A stretch of DNA of 64,000 nt, from assembly GCF_018492665.1 (NCBI RefSeq), contig NZ_JAFVME010000012.1, positions 1 to 64,000 of the forward strand, read 5' to 3'. Below are positions 45,253 through 54,672 of the stretch, one piece after another; positions within the stretch are counted from its first letter, which is position 1; the number at the start of each line of letters is the position of its first letter. Below the pieces are notes generated by a model. That model saw nothing but the letters and a program-made list of their open reading frames with translations, made no database searches and was not told the origin of the DNA. The position numbers and the translations under genes are program-made. This DNA comes from Pedobacter sp. B4-66 (lineage in GTDB: Bacteria > Bacteroidota > Bacteroidia > Sphingobacteriales > Sphingobacteriaceae).

Positions 45253-45284
45253 AATTATTTCTTATCCAAAAACAAACTCTTTAC

Positions 45285-46118
45285 ATGAGAAAAATAGCTG
45301 TTATACTTTGTCTTTTATTTTCTTTTTTATTAGCGAATGCACAGTCATACGAAGTGCTAAACTATGATTTTGCTGGCACACCTGTCAATGGAATAAACAT
45401 AAAAACAAACCTTCCTTTTGAGCATAAATCGCAAATGATAACCCTAAAAATTGAAGGGTACAACTATGGAGTATCTGAGACGATTGACCTAAAATTGGTT
45501 TGGTATATCTTTAGTGGAGAGTTTACAAATACCTCCATATCATCAGCCGGTAGCTTTACACCAGAAGTCTTTCTGACAAATAAAAATGGTCTGGTCAATA
45601 TCTATATTAATGATAAGGGTTATTACACTAGATTTAAAGTGACGGCTTTTGCCAAAGGTCTGGGCGAACAAAGTAGTTGGTTTCAAGGATGGACTACTGC
45701 CGATGAAGTTATGCAAGGTACGCAGGCAGTTAACTTAGCCTATAAAAATAATTTCAAGGGAACGATAACTAATCAAGGCAACCTCTATTCTTTAGGCAAT
45801 GTCGGAATCGGAACTAGTGACACCAAAGGGTATAAGTTAGCGGTTAATGGCAAAATAAGAGCCCAGGAAATCAAAGTAGAAACAGCCGGCTGGCCCGACT
45901 ATGTTTTCGCTAAAGACTATCAACTCCCATCTTTACAAGAAACGGAACAGCACATCAAGGATAAAGGTCATTTGCCAGGAATCCCATCAGCTGAAGAAGT
46001 AAAAGCCAATGGAGTTGATCTAGGAGAAATGAATGCTAAACTGCTTCAAAAAATCGAAGAACTTACACTTCATTTGATAGAAATTAAAAAGGAGCTTGAT
46101 GATTTAAAGAAAAAATAA
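45285..46118 (+). CDS. Surface fibre-like protein 14
   Basis: 277 residues, signal peptide ending ANAQ. The N-terminal domain is a clear paralogue of the one at 43585 (same order and many identical segments, for example GEQSSWFQGWTTADEVMQG). Its C-terminal module, however, is the main-array version (DYQLPSLQETEQHIKDKG), unlike the divergent module of 43585. The two genes therefore share an N-terminal domain but carry different C-terminal modules, a sign of domain exchange. Confidence 0.8.
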   Translation: MRKIAVILCLLFSFLLANAQSYEVLNYDFAGTPVNGINIKTNLPFEHKSQMITLKIEGYNYGVSETIDLKLVWYIFSGEFTNTSISSAGSFTPEVFLTNKNGLVNIYINDKGYYTRFKVTAFAKGLGEQSSWFQGWTTADEVMQGTQAVNLAYKNNFKGTITNQGNLYSLGNVGIGTSDTKGYKLAVNGKIRAQEIKVETAGWPDYVFAKDYQLPSLQETEQHIKDKGHLPGIPSAEEVKANGVDLGEMNAKLLQKIEELTLHLIEIKKELDDLKKK

Positions 46119-46189
46119 AAGTATGTGTCTTAATTTTTTTTAGTTCAAAAATGTTTTACTACCTTGAGCTTAGTTAATTCTCTCATCTT

Positions 46190-46348
46190 ATGCGCTCTAA
46201 AATCTCATTTTACAGACTTCCTGAAGTATCTATCAGCATGCTTTTATTATTTGCCTTTACCCTAATCAAAGGGAAGGCACTGTGCTCCGCTTGTCTTAAA
46301 CAGTCAGACAATAATAGAACGGACAATCAGTACTCTTATCATGAATAG
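46190..46348 (+). other. Leader ORF upstream of the second RHS operon (paralogue of 43373)
   Basis: A 52-codon frame (MRSKISFYRLPEVSISMLLL...) 64 bp before the RHS gene start at 46413. The shared N-terminal 21 residues look like a positively charged segment plus hydrophobic helix. The conserved position ahead of operons for secreted proteins suggests a regulatory leader or a mobile promoter segment. Confidence 0.4.
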
Positions 46349-46412
46349 TCAGGTGACAGATGATTAGTTTGAATAAAAAATTTTATCCTCCTAAAAAATA
46401 TCATAAAATATA

Positions 46413-49400
46413 ATGAAAAATCTGTATAATTTTACCTGTATACGTGCTGTAATACTTGTAGTTTTTTTATTTAAAACAAGTATTGGCTTTGGCCAGTTTA
46501 ATCCAAATAGTTTTGCAAATGGGATTTTGCCTAATGTTACTCCGGTTTCTTCCGAGGCGTACTCTTTGGGTAAATTTGGCAATTGGCCGGTATCCTTGTA
46601 TACCGGATTAGTGAATGTCGAAATTCCAATTTTTCAAGTCAAAATTGGAAATTTTGAGGTTCCTATTCAGTTGTCGTATCATAGTGGCGGTATTAAGATT
46701 GATGAGGTGTCATCTTGGGTAGGAACAGGATGGGCTTTGAATGCCGGTGGAGCAATTACAAGAAGTATTGTGGGTTTAGCAGATGAAAGTCCAAATGGAT
46801 TCTTGTCTAAAAATAAGAGAAATGAGTTCCTACAGTCAAGCTATAATTTAAACTACCAGAATGACTATGTCTCCTTAAGGAAAGCAGCAGATGGACTTAT
46901 CGATACAGAGCCTGATATTTTCTATTATAATTTTGCCGGACATTCAGGTAAATTCTATTTTGATAAACAAGGAAATTTTCAGGCTATACCTGTTAATTCA
47001 TTAAAACTTTTAGTATCTCCATTAACCAATTCAGTATCTTCTGTCGATAAGCATTGGGAAATAGCTGATCTTGAAGGTAATATTTTTCATTTTGGATCAT
47101 TCGATTATGCAGGTAATGGTAATGAAATTACAAAAACTCTAACGGATGGGATTCCGAGGCAAACAACAGAAAATTTGTCAGCATGGTATTTAACAAAAAT
47201 TGTATTAAAAAACAATGCTGATGTTGTGTATTTTGATTATATAGACAAATTTGAACAATATTTTTCAGGGCATGTGTATTCCTATAAAATAGGTGATTTA
47301 GCACCGACTACAATTTCGGCAAACATGATTGAAGAAGACGAATTAAATACCAATGCCATTTTAGATAATGGAGCACGTATTACTGGATTGCCAAATGTAA
47401 CATCAATTGTAAACAGCGGAAAATCAGTTCTTAAGAAAATTAGATGGAACAGTGGTGAAATTGTATTTGATGCCCTCCTAAACCGAACTGATATTACCGG
47501 CAAAAATTTAACCTCCCTAGTTGTTAATGATAAATTGGGACAAAAAATTAAAGAAACAAAATTCTTTTATTCTTCTTTCAACCAACGCTTTTTTTTAGAT
47601 AGTTTAGCTGAATATGGTTCCAATAGTGTAAGAAAATCCAGCCATGTTTTTAACTATAACAGGGCAAATGAATTGCCGGTAAGGAATTCGAATGCTCAGG
47701 ATCATTGGGGTTATTTTAACGGTGCCAATTCCAATACCCATTTGTTGCCTGCAGTACCTGAGATTAATAGTCCAATATTAAACGCGAATAGAGAACCCGA
47801 AGAGTTTTCTATGCAATGTGGGGTTTTGAAACGGATATACTACCCTACGGGCGGGTATACTGAATTTGATTATGAAGCTAATCGCTATGATCCGGCGAGT
47901 GTGCCAGGTGGGGGTAACCCACCTAGTGTGGTTGTCTCAGCAACAGCTGTGGCGATGGCAAATGATCCCCAGTCTAGTGTAATCAATCGCATCGAAACAT
48001 TTAGTATCCCTTTTACTCAGAATAATGTAAGTATAAAATTAGAATTTAGGAACTACCTTAAACCTGCAACAAAAAATGATGGCTGGTTACCACTGATCCG
48101 TATTGAAAGCATTACCAATCCTGTCAATGTATATTATTATTGGGATGCGTTTGATAATTTTACCAGCAATCCACAGCCGAAACCAAATGGTTCAGTAGAT
48201 TTTGATATCAATCAAATTCTTACTTTACCCCCAGGAGATTATAGAATTGTGACTAATTTAGTCTGTGCCAGAAATAATTGTTATAGCCCAGCTTTGCCGA
48301 GCATTAAGGCGATTTTAAACTATCAAACACATGGTTCTGCTCCAGTTATTGTTAATCCAGTGGCTGGGGGCTTAAGGATAAAACAAACAACCAGTTTTGT
48401 TAATGGTATCGTTGCTACACGTAATCAATATACCTATGCTCCCGGTAAATTATTAATGTACCCAAAATATGTTCATGAATACGGCGAAGATATTTGGAAG
48501 ATGAGTGAATATTATAAGAACCCAGAAGAGACGGGAAATACTACTTATACTTGTTGGACATTATTTATAAAATATAAAGAAGCTATAAGTTCAGGCCAAA
48601 CCATTCTGGCTTTTACTCAAGGTTCTCCGGTAGGTTATGTAAATGTGAGTGAGACTAGTATTTCGGAGCAGGGGGTTAAAAATGGATATATTGAATATGA
48701 ATATTCATCTGTTTCGGATGTTTTAAATCAAATCAATATCGATCACTCGTATTGGGCTAGCACGCTTATTTTAGATAGAGCTACTCCTTTAAACAGTAGC
48801 GAATATAAACGAGGTCTTTTGTTGAAAAAGAGTACTTATAAAAGAAAGGTTGATGACTCTTTTGCAAAGATAGCTGAGCTTGAAAATACGTATGAATTTA
48901 ATGATCTGAATACCAGTAATCGCTATAATAGTTTGCGGGCCATGCGGGTAAAAAAAATGAGGGCTGTTGATTATCCGTGTGGTGTGGGCAATTATTACTA
49001 TAATTTGCCAAGTGGAGATTTTTCTCCGGATTTTGCATACACTTTTTATGATGTGATTTCTGGATGGGTACAAAACAAGTCGACTAAGGAAACCATTTAT
49101 GATGTAAATGGTCTAAATCCTGTTAGTACAACAACGCTCCAGTATTATGATAATCCATATCATTTACAGGTTACAAGGACTGAAAAATCTGATAGTAAAG
49201 GAAGTCTTGAACAGCGTTCCTTTTTGTACCCCAATGAGATGGTGAGTTTGGGACGTGATCTAACAGGTGTGTTTGCTAAAATGGTTGCCAAAAACAATAT
49301 TAGTCCTGTAATAGAACAAAAAATCAAAAAAAATACAAGTCAGATGACCACAGTAACCAGCTATAAAGATTGGTATAATGATGGACAAATTATTCAACCT

Positions 49401-49871
49401 GATTACATTACTACTCAAAATGGTACAGAAGCAGCAGAGCCTCGGTTTAGGTTCTATGGATATAATAATACAGGACATGTATTAGCGGCGTCGCAAGAAT
49501 TTGGGGCACAGAGCGTTTACTTGTATAGCTATAATAACCAACATCTCATAGCGGAGATTAAAAATGCAGATTATAACACCGTAGTAACCGCCCTGGGGGG
49601 AGCATCCGCTGTAAATACTTTTGCAAGTAGCATTCCTGCCAGTAAGACGTTAGTTGATAATTTCTTAGCGCCAATCCGAAATAGTACCACCACCTTTAAA
49701 GATGTCCAGGTCACTAGCTATACTTATGAACCTTTGGTAGGAATGAGAAGTATGACCGATCCTAAGGGCATGACCACAACTTATGAATATGATAATTTCC
49801 AACGGTTAATGAATATTAAAGATCAGGATGGAAACATAGTGAAAAGCTATAATTATCATTACAAACCCTAA
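46413..49871 (+). CDS. RHS-family protein A2 (SpvB-like N-terminal barrel)
   Basis: 1152 residues. Signal peptide (ending IGFGQ), then 'NWPVSLYTGLVNVEIPIFQVK' and 'SSWVGTGWALNAGGAITR', the SpvB/TcB-like start. The middle is divergent from the first A protein (27549). It ends with the same kind of YD block: 'YTYEPLVGMRSMTDPKGMTT', 'YEYDNFQRLMNIKDQDGNI'. No core consensus and no tip. It is 11 bp upstream of the toxin-bearing partner, repeating the two-gene layout of the first RHS locus. Confidence 0.85.
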   Translation: MKNLYNFTCIRAVILVVFLFKTSIGFGQFNPNSFANGILPNVTPVSSEAYSLGKFGNWPVSLYTGLVNVEIPIFQVKIGNFEVPIQLSYHSGGIKIDEVSSWVGTGWALNAGGAITRSIVGLADESPNGFLSKNKRNEFLQSSYNLNYQNDYVSLRKAADGLIDTEPDIFYYNFAGHSGKFYFDKQGNFQAIPVNSLKLLVSPLTNSVSSVDKHWEIADLEGNIFHFGSFDYAGNGNEITKTLTDGIPRQTTENLSAWYLTKIVLKNNADVVYFDYIDKFEQYFSGHVYSYKIGDLAPTTISANMIEEDELNTNAILDNGARITGLPNVTSIVNSGKSVLKKIRWNSGEIVFDALLNRTDITGKNLTSLVVNDKLGQKIKETKFFYSSFNQRFFLDSLAEYGSNSVRKSSHVFNYNRANELPVRNSNAQDHWGYFNGANSNTHLLPAVPEINSPILNANREPEEFSMQCGVLKRIYYPTGGYTEFDYEANRYDPASVPGGGNPPSVVVSATAVAMANDPQSSVINRIETFSIPFTQNNVSIKLEFRNYLKPATKNDGWLPLIRIESITNPVNVYYYWDAFDNFTSNPQPKPNGSVDFDINQILTLPPGDYRIVTNLVCARNNCYSPALPSIKAILNYQTHGSAPVIVNPVAGGLRIKQTTSFVNGIVATRNQYTYAPGKLLMYPKYVHEYGEDIWKMSEYYKNPEETGNTTYTCWTLFIKYKEAISSGQTILAFTQGSPVGYVNVSETSISEQGVKNGYIEYEYSSVSDVLNQINIDHSYWASTLILDRATPLNSSEYKRGLLLKKSTYKRKVDDSFAKIAELENTYEFNDLNTSNRYNSLRAMRVKKMRAVDYPCGVGNYYYNLPSGDFSPDFAYTFYDVISGWVQNKSTKETIYDVNGLNPVSTTTLQYYDNPYHLQVTRTEKSDSKGSLEQRSFLYPNEMVSLGRDLTGVFAKMVAKNNISPVIEQKIKKNTSQMTTVTSYKDWYNDGQIIQPDYITTQNGTEAAEPRFRFYGYNNTGHVLAASQEFGAQSVYLYSYNNQHLIAEIKNADYNTVVTALGGASAVNTFASSIPASKTLVDNFLAPIRNSTTTFKDVQVTSYTYEPLVGMRSMTDPKGMTTTYEYDNFQRLMNIKDQDGNIVKSYNYHYKP

Positions 49872-49882
49872 GCGCTCTCAGT

Positions 49883-52800
49883 ATGAAAAACAGATTAATT
49901 TCGGCTCCAGGGAGCCTCTTGATAATATTATTGTTCTTGTTGCAGGTATTGGATGTCAATACGACAAGTGCTCAACACCTTACTTTTAACACTTACACCG
50001 GTCAGTCAGAGATTACTGCCAGTGGGAGCATCACCTTTACCAATGGATTTACGGTGCCTGCCGGCAGTAACTTCCGTGCATACATTAGTGCCAGTGCCAA
50101 TTGTGTGCCACTGGCTGCTGCTGCCAGTTCGAACCAGAACTATGTAATCAGCAGTATTGTAAAACGGTCTGGGATTACTAACGCCAGCAGCCTTGCAAAC
50201 CTGAATGTGTGCGAACTGAATCAGACGATCCAGTACTTTGACGGCTTAGGTCGCCCCTTACAAACGGTAACGGTAAAAGGGAGTCCGGCATTAAAAGATA
50301 TTGTTCAGCCTGTCGCCTATGATGCTTTTGGCAGAGAAGTAACCAAGTACCTTTCTTATGCAGATGCAGGTACTGCCAATGGGAGTTATAAGGCCAATGC
50401 CTTGACTACCGGCCAAGGGGTACTGAACTTTTATAATCCTGCAGGCAGTAGTGGTCCCCAGCAGGCCAATGGAGTAATGAGAACGGTTTCTCCATTTAGC
50501 CAGACGGTATTTGAGCCTAGTCCTTTAAACCGTGTGTTGGAACAAGGTGCTCCTGGTGCTGCCTGGCAGCCGGCTGCTACCCGAACTACTACTGGGCGTA
50601 CAGTGGTGAGTGAATATGGCAGTAATGTTGCTACAGCACCAGAGGCAGTAAAACTTTGGGTGGTAACCGCTAATGGTGCCAGTTGTGGCACCAACACCTA
50701 TGCCGCAAACAAACTATACAAAACTACGGTCAAAGATGAGAACTGGACCACTGGAAAGATCGGAACAGTTGATGAATACAAAGACTTTGATGGCCGTGTG
50801 GTGTTAAAGCGGATGTGGGAAACCGAAACGGTCTCCCTTTCCACTTATTATGTTTATGATGATTTTGGTAACCTGAAGTACGTTATCCCTCCTGCAGTTA
50901 CAGCAACCTCTTTTACCGCGGTGGCTACAGACCTTCCCTTCAGCCAGTTCATCTATGCCTATAACTATGATGGCAGGCAGCGGGTAATAGAAAAAAAGAT
51001 TCCCGGCAAAGCCTGGGAGTACCTGGTCTATAATAAACTTGATCAGGTTGTACTGACCCAGGATGGGGTACAGCGGGGCAAAGCAAACCAGAGCTGGACA
51101 GCAACCAAATATGATGTGTTCGGTCGGGTAATCATGACAGGAATCCATACCTATGGTGCTACTGCTAATACGAGCTATCGTGCTGCGATGCAGGATTCGG
51201 TCAATGTCCGGTCAAACCAATGGGAAATTAAAGTGACTACGGGTATGGGTTATACCATTACGCGTACTTACCCCATAGTCGCATTGAATCCTGTATTAAG
51301 TGTTCAGTATTATGATGATTATACTGCACCCGGTATACCTACAGCTTATAACCAGAGTAATAACGCTACTTATAGTAAGAAACTTAAAGGGTTACCTACG
51401 GCAAGTAGGGTGAATGTACTGGGTACGGCAGATATGCTATGGACAGTGAACTATTTTGATGATGAAGCAAGAGTTCTTAAAACTTACAAGCAGCACTACC
51501 AAAAGGGAGCCATAGATACATTAAACTATGATGAGATCAGCAATACCTACAACTTTGCAGGTGAGCTGCTGAACAGTACCCGTCAACATCGTAATGGGGC
51601 TACCACTACAACCATCGCCAATGCTTATGAGTATGACCATATGGGCAGAAAGAAACTGGTAAAGGAGAAGATCAATACCGGAGATGAGGTGGTGTTGAGC
51701 AGGCTGAACTACAATGAGGTTGGCCAGTTATTAAAGAAAGAATTGCATAGTGCCGATAATGGAGCCACCTTCTTACAGAATACCCAGTATACCTATAACG
51801 AGCGTGGCTGGCTAAAGACAGGAACTTCTGCTCAGTTTAGCAACAGGCTGAAGTATGAAGATGGGACTACTGCTCAGTACAATGGTAATATCGCCAATCA
51901 GGACTGGGGAGCCGCCGCAAGTTTACCTAATGTATATACCTATAGTTACGACAGGTTAAACCGTTTACTGAACGGTACCAGTACAGGGATAGTGATGAGT
52001 GAGGTGTTGAGCTACGATGTGATGGGGAACATCAAAACGATGAACCGTGATGCAACTGCAGCAGCAAGTCTCTACAACTACACTGGGAACAGGTTGACTA
52101 ACATCACAGGGGGAGCCTTGGCCACAGGAAACTACAGCTATGATGTGAATGGGAATGCGACCACAGATGGAAGAACAGGAGTGGTGCTGACCTATAACCT
52201 GCTAAATCTTCCGGCTACGGCAAAAAGAACTACTCCAGCACCAATAGTGAACCTGGCTTATACTTATGATGCAACAGGGAGCAAGTTGAGAAAGGTAAGT
52301 ACAGGGGCAACAGCAGGTACAAGACATTATGTAAGTGGGATAGAGTACGATGGCAATGCTATTGATATCATCCAGACTGAAGAAGGATTAGCCAGAAATA
52401 ATGCGGGAGCGTACAGTTATGAATATAATCTGACTGATCATTTGGGTAATGTGAGATACACGTTCAATAAGCACCCAACTACAGGAGTACTTCAAAGGTT
52501 GCAAGCAGACAACTATTATGCGTTTGGTAAAAGGAAAGTTGTAAGTGCAGGTTCAAATAAATACCTTTATAATGGAAAGGAGATACAGGACGAATTAGGA
52601 GAACAGTATGATTACGGAGCAAGGTTCTATGATCCGGTGATTGGAAGATGGAATGTGGTAGATCCAATGGCGGAGAGGCATTACGAAACAAACCCTTATC
52701 ACTATGTTTTGAATAATCCAATGATGTATAATGATCCATTGGGATTAGATACTAACAAAGTTGGGAGTACAGTTCCAATAAAACCTATGGATGATGTTGT

Positions 52801-53299
52801 TCTCGATGATGGGAGTGTGGTTAAAAGTGCCTTGCCTGAAGTGTCAGTACAAGGTGAAAATAAGGCTTGCCCAACATGCTTAGATCCTTCTACTGTGGGT
52901 AAGAATTTAGGAGGAGGCACCTATGCTGGTGGAAATAATCCACGTAATTACGATGGGACATATACCTACTCTTATATTCCAAATAAACCATTCGACCCTC
53001 CTGGAATTGGACATGATAGACGATTTGATAACTTGGGTGCTGAGGGCCTTTTAGGATTATTAACAGATACCAGAACCATAGGAGCAGATTTGCAATTTGT
53101 TTATGAAGAGATTGAGGTATCGGCTAGAAATGATATAGGTAATGAAGATAAAGCAAAAGCTTATTTTATTGGAACTGGTTTAGGATTGTTATCGTTGCCA
53201 AAAACAATTCATAGGCTAAGTTCCCCAGGTGGATTACAAATGATAAAGATGTGGTATGATATTAGTAATAAGGGTGTGACTAATACACCTTCCAAATAA
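49883..53299 (+). CDS. RHS toxin protein B2 with phospholipase-A2-like tip
   Basis: 1138 residues. Signal peptide (ending TTSAQ), coat-like SITFTNGFTVPAGSNFRAYI, DUF6443-type domain, YD repeats (about 300-850) and the core near 900-955 (YGARFYDPVIGRWNVVDPM...HYVLNNPMMYNDPLG). The tip of about 185 residues contains PFDPPGIGHDRRFD with His 1044-Asp 1045, followed by TIGADLQF; this matches the HD-containing pattern of bacterial phospholipase-A2-like and parvovirus VP1-like domains. Base composition is richer in GC than the A2 gene. Followed after 7 bp by the immunity candidate. The toxin activity is predicted only. Confidence 0.83.
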   Translation: MKNRLISAPGSLLIILLFLLQVLDVNTTSAQHLTFNTYTGQSEITASGSITFTNGFTVPAGSNFRAYISASANCVPLAAAASSNQNYVISSIVKRSGITNASSLANLNVCELNQTIQYFDGLGRPLQTVTVKGSPALKDIVQPVAYDAFGREVTKYLSYADAGTANGSYKANALTTGQGVLNFYNPAGSSGPQQANGVMRTVSPFSQTVFEPSPLNRVLEQGAPGAAWQPAATRTTTGRTVVSEYGSNVATAPEAVKLWVVTANGASCGTNTYAANKLYKTTVKDENWTTGKIGTVDEYKDFDGRVVLKRMWETETVSLSTYYVYDDFGNLKYVIPPAVTATSFTAVATDLPFSQFIYAYNYDGRQRVIEKKIPGKAWEYLVYNKLDQVVLTQDGVQRGKANQSWTATKYDVFGRVIMTGIHTYGATANTSYRAAMQDSVNVRSNQWEIKVTTGMGYTITRTYPIVALNPVLSVQYYDDYTAPGIPTAYNQSNNATYSKKLKGLPTASRVNVLGTADMLWTVNYFDDEARVLKTYKQHYQKGAIDTLNYDEISNTYNFAGELLNSTRQHRNGATTTTIANAYEYDHMGRKKLVKEKINTGDEVVLSRLNYNEVGQLLKKELHSADNGATFLQNTQYTYNERGWLKTGTSAQFSNRLKYEDGTTAQYNGNIANQDWGAAASLPNVYTYSYDRLNRLLNGTSTGIVMSEVLSYDVMGNIKTMNRDATAAASLYNYTGNRLTNITGGALATGNYSYDVNGNATTDGRTGVVLTYNLLNLPATAKRTTPAPIVNLAYTYDATGSKLRKVSTGATAGTRHYVSGIEYDGNAIDIIQTEEGLARNNAGAYSYEYNLTDHLGNVRYTFNKHPTTGVLQRLQADNYYAFGKRKVVSAGSNKYLYNGKEIQDELGEQYDYGARFYDPVIGRWNVVDPMAERHYETNPYHYVLNNPMMYNDPLGLDTNKVGSTVPIKPMDDVVLDDGSVVKSALPEVSVQGENKACPTCLDPSTVGKNLGGGTYAGGNNPRNYDGTYTYSYIPNKPFDPPGIGHDRRFDNLGAEGLLGLLTDTRTIGADLQFVYEEIEVSARNDIGNEDKAKAYFIGTGLGLLSLPKTIHRLSSPGGLQMIKMWYDISNKGVTNTPSK

Positions 53300-53306
53300 A
53301 TTTGCA

Positions 53307-53783
53307 ATGGTAATGCTGAAAAGAATATTAATAGGTATATCTATAATTTTAATAGCAGTGGGGTTATATAAGTTAGCGGAATTGTATTCGCCTGGAAGCT
53401 ATCCAAATGTTGAAAAATATGGTATTGATCTAGATGAGAAAGGAGTTATTAATGTTCTTAATAGATTCAAAGAAAAAAATCCAAAGTTTGTACCACCAGT
53501 TGGATTTGGCTTAAAAGACGGACGTAGGAATAAAAAGGATCATTGGTATAATGTTTATTTCTACTATCCTGAGAGTAATGAGATTATATATATATGGACA
53601 CGACCTAGTAGTTCCACAACGACGACAATTGGTTTTGTCAGTGTTAATACAGGTAATAAGTTAGGGCACTGGAAGGATATTAACAAGGATTTTAATTCTT
53701 CAGAAAATCTATTGCAAAAGAAAAAATTCAAAGAACTAATTTTAGATTCTATAAGGGAAATGATACGTCATAAAAATCAGTGA
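53307..53783 (+). CDS. Single-span membrane protein, immunity candidate for the PLA2-like tip
   Basis: 158 residues. One N-terminal membrane helix (about 5-22) and a soluble domain of about 130 residues (EKGVINVLNRFKEKNPKF..., IIYIWTRPSSSTTTTIGF). A second in-frame ATG lies two codons in. No family recognised. Position directly after the tip and before an orphan RHS tip fits an immunity protein. Confidence 0.65.
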   Translation: MVMLKRILIGISIILIAVGLYKLAELYSPGSYPNVEKYGIDLDEKGVINVLNRFKEKNPKFVPPVGFGLKDGRRNKKDHWYNVYFYYPESNEIIYIWTRPSSSTTTTIGFVSVNTGNKLGHWKDINKDFNSSENLLQKKKFKELILDSIREMIRHKNQ

Positions 53784-54670
53784 TTACACAAATGAGTTAA
53801 ATTACATTGATTATGGAACTAGGTTCTATGATCCGGTGATTGGGAGGTGGAATATGGTGGATCCTAAAGCTGAGCTACTTGAAATGTCTTCTCCTTATGT
53901 TATTCTCTAAATAGCCCAGTTAACTTTATTGATAAAGATGGTGAATTACCTATCTATATCAATGGAAATACAAAATCTGACAGCGAACGAGAGGATAGGT
54001 CTTATTGGGATGCGCAATTGTTAAGGACTATTGCAAGTTCTGGTATGCCCAATCCTGGAGGGCAGATCCATTGGGTTGATGGTAACAGAGGAAGACAAGC
54101 GATAAATGGAAATCATTATGTTACGAATGATCGAGCTCTTGGAGCGACAGATAGATTCTTAGGGGGTCAGATGGAAGCAAAAAAAGACTTTAATAAAATA
54201 CTATCTATGCTGGAGCGTGACCCTTCAACGAATAAGGTAACTGAAAAAATTCAAATTTATACACATAGCAGAGGAGGTGCATTTGGAGCCGGTTACACGA
54301 ACGCGCTTTTAGAATTGATAAAAAATAACGATGACCAATTTGCCGACCCAAGCAATGTGATTGATTATGTGCTAAATTTGGCTCCTCATCAATCAGGCTC
54401 CATAGACGCTCCAGAAGGAGTAAATTCATTTTCAATTGATCGCACGTGGGATATGTTGTCAGGAAATGATATGGGAGGAAATAATATTAGTTTTAGCACG
54501 AATTCAGAGGCGTGGAATTTAAAAAACTCTCATAAAAATAGAACATATGCGATTGAGGTTGGCGAGTTTATAAAAGCGTATCAGAAAAACAAAGAGATAA
54601 TAAAAAAATAGTAAATGACTTTATTAATAGGATGAGGTCTAATGGAGTAAAAGTAACGGTAAAAGACTAA
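53782..54670 (+). pseudogene. Orphan RHS tip: core remnant plus serine-hydrolase-like toxin, two frameshifts
   Basis: The frame starts inside the RHS core (DYGTRFYDPVIGRWNMVDPK), overlapping the preceding stop, and has no start codon. A 1-nt loss near 53900 breaks 'SPYV-YSLNSPVNFIDKDG'. The following domain (about 54018-54611) contains IYTHSRGGAFGAG with Ser at 54267, a lipase-like nucleophile motif, and 'NLAPHQSGSIDAPEG'. A second 1-nt loss in the A run at 54602-54608 gives an early TAG; without it the frame would run to KVTVKD-stop at 54670, 2 bp before the immunity gene. It can be activated only by recombination onto an upstream core. Confidence 0.7.
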
Positions 54671-54672
54671 GT

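Noticed and set aside
20173..46118. Self-cleaving Peptidase_S74 chaperone domains in the fibre proteins
   Set aside because: The C-terminal modules are short and end in a coiled coil; the catalytic Ser/Lys context of S74 domains was not recognised.
27549..53299. Type VI secretion-delivered Rhs
   Set aside because: No VgrG, PAAR, Hcp or Tss genes were seen and the RHS proteins carry N-terminal signal peptides.
54018..54611. Intact stand-alone hydrolase gene
   Set aside because: The putative start is a TTG inside an already open frame that begins in the RHS core; no signal peptide or leader supports it, and the end is cut by a probable 1-nt loss.
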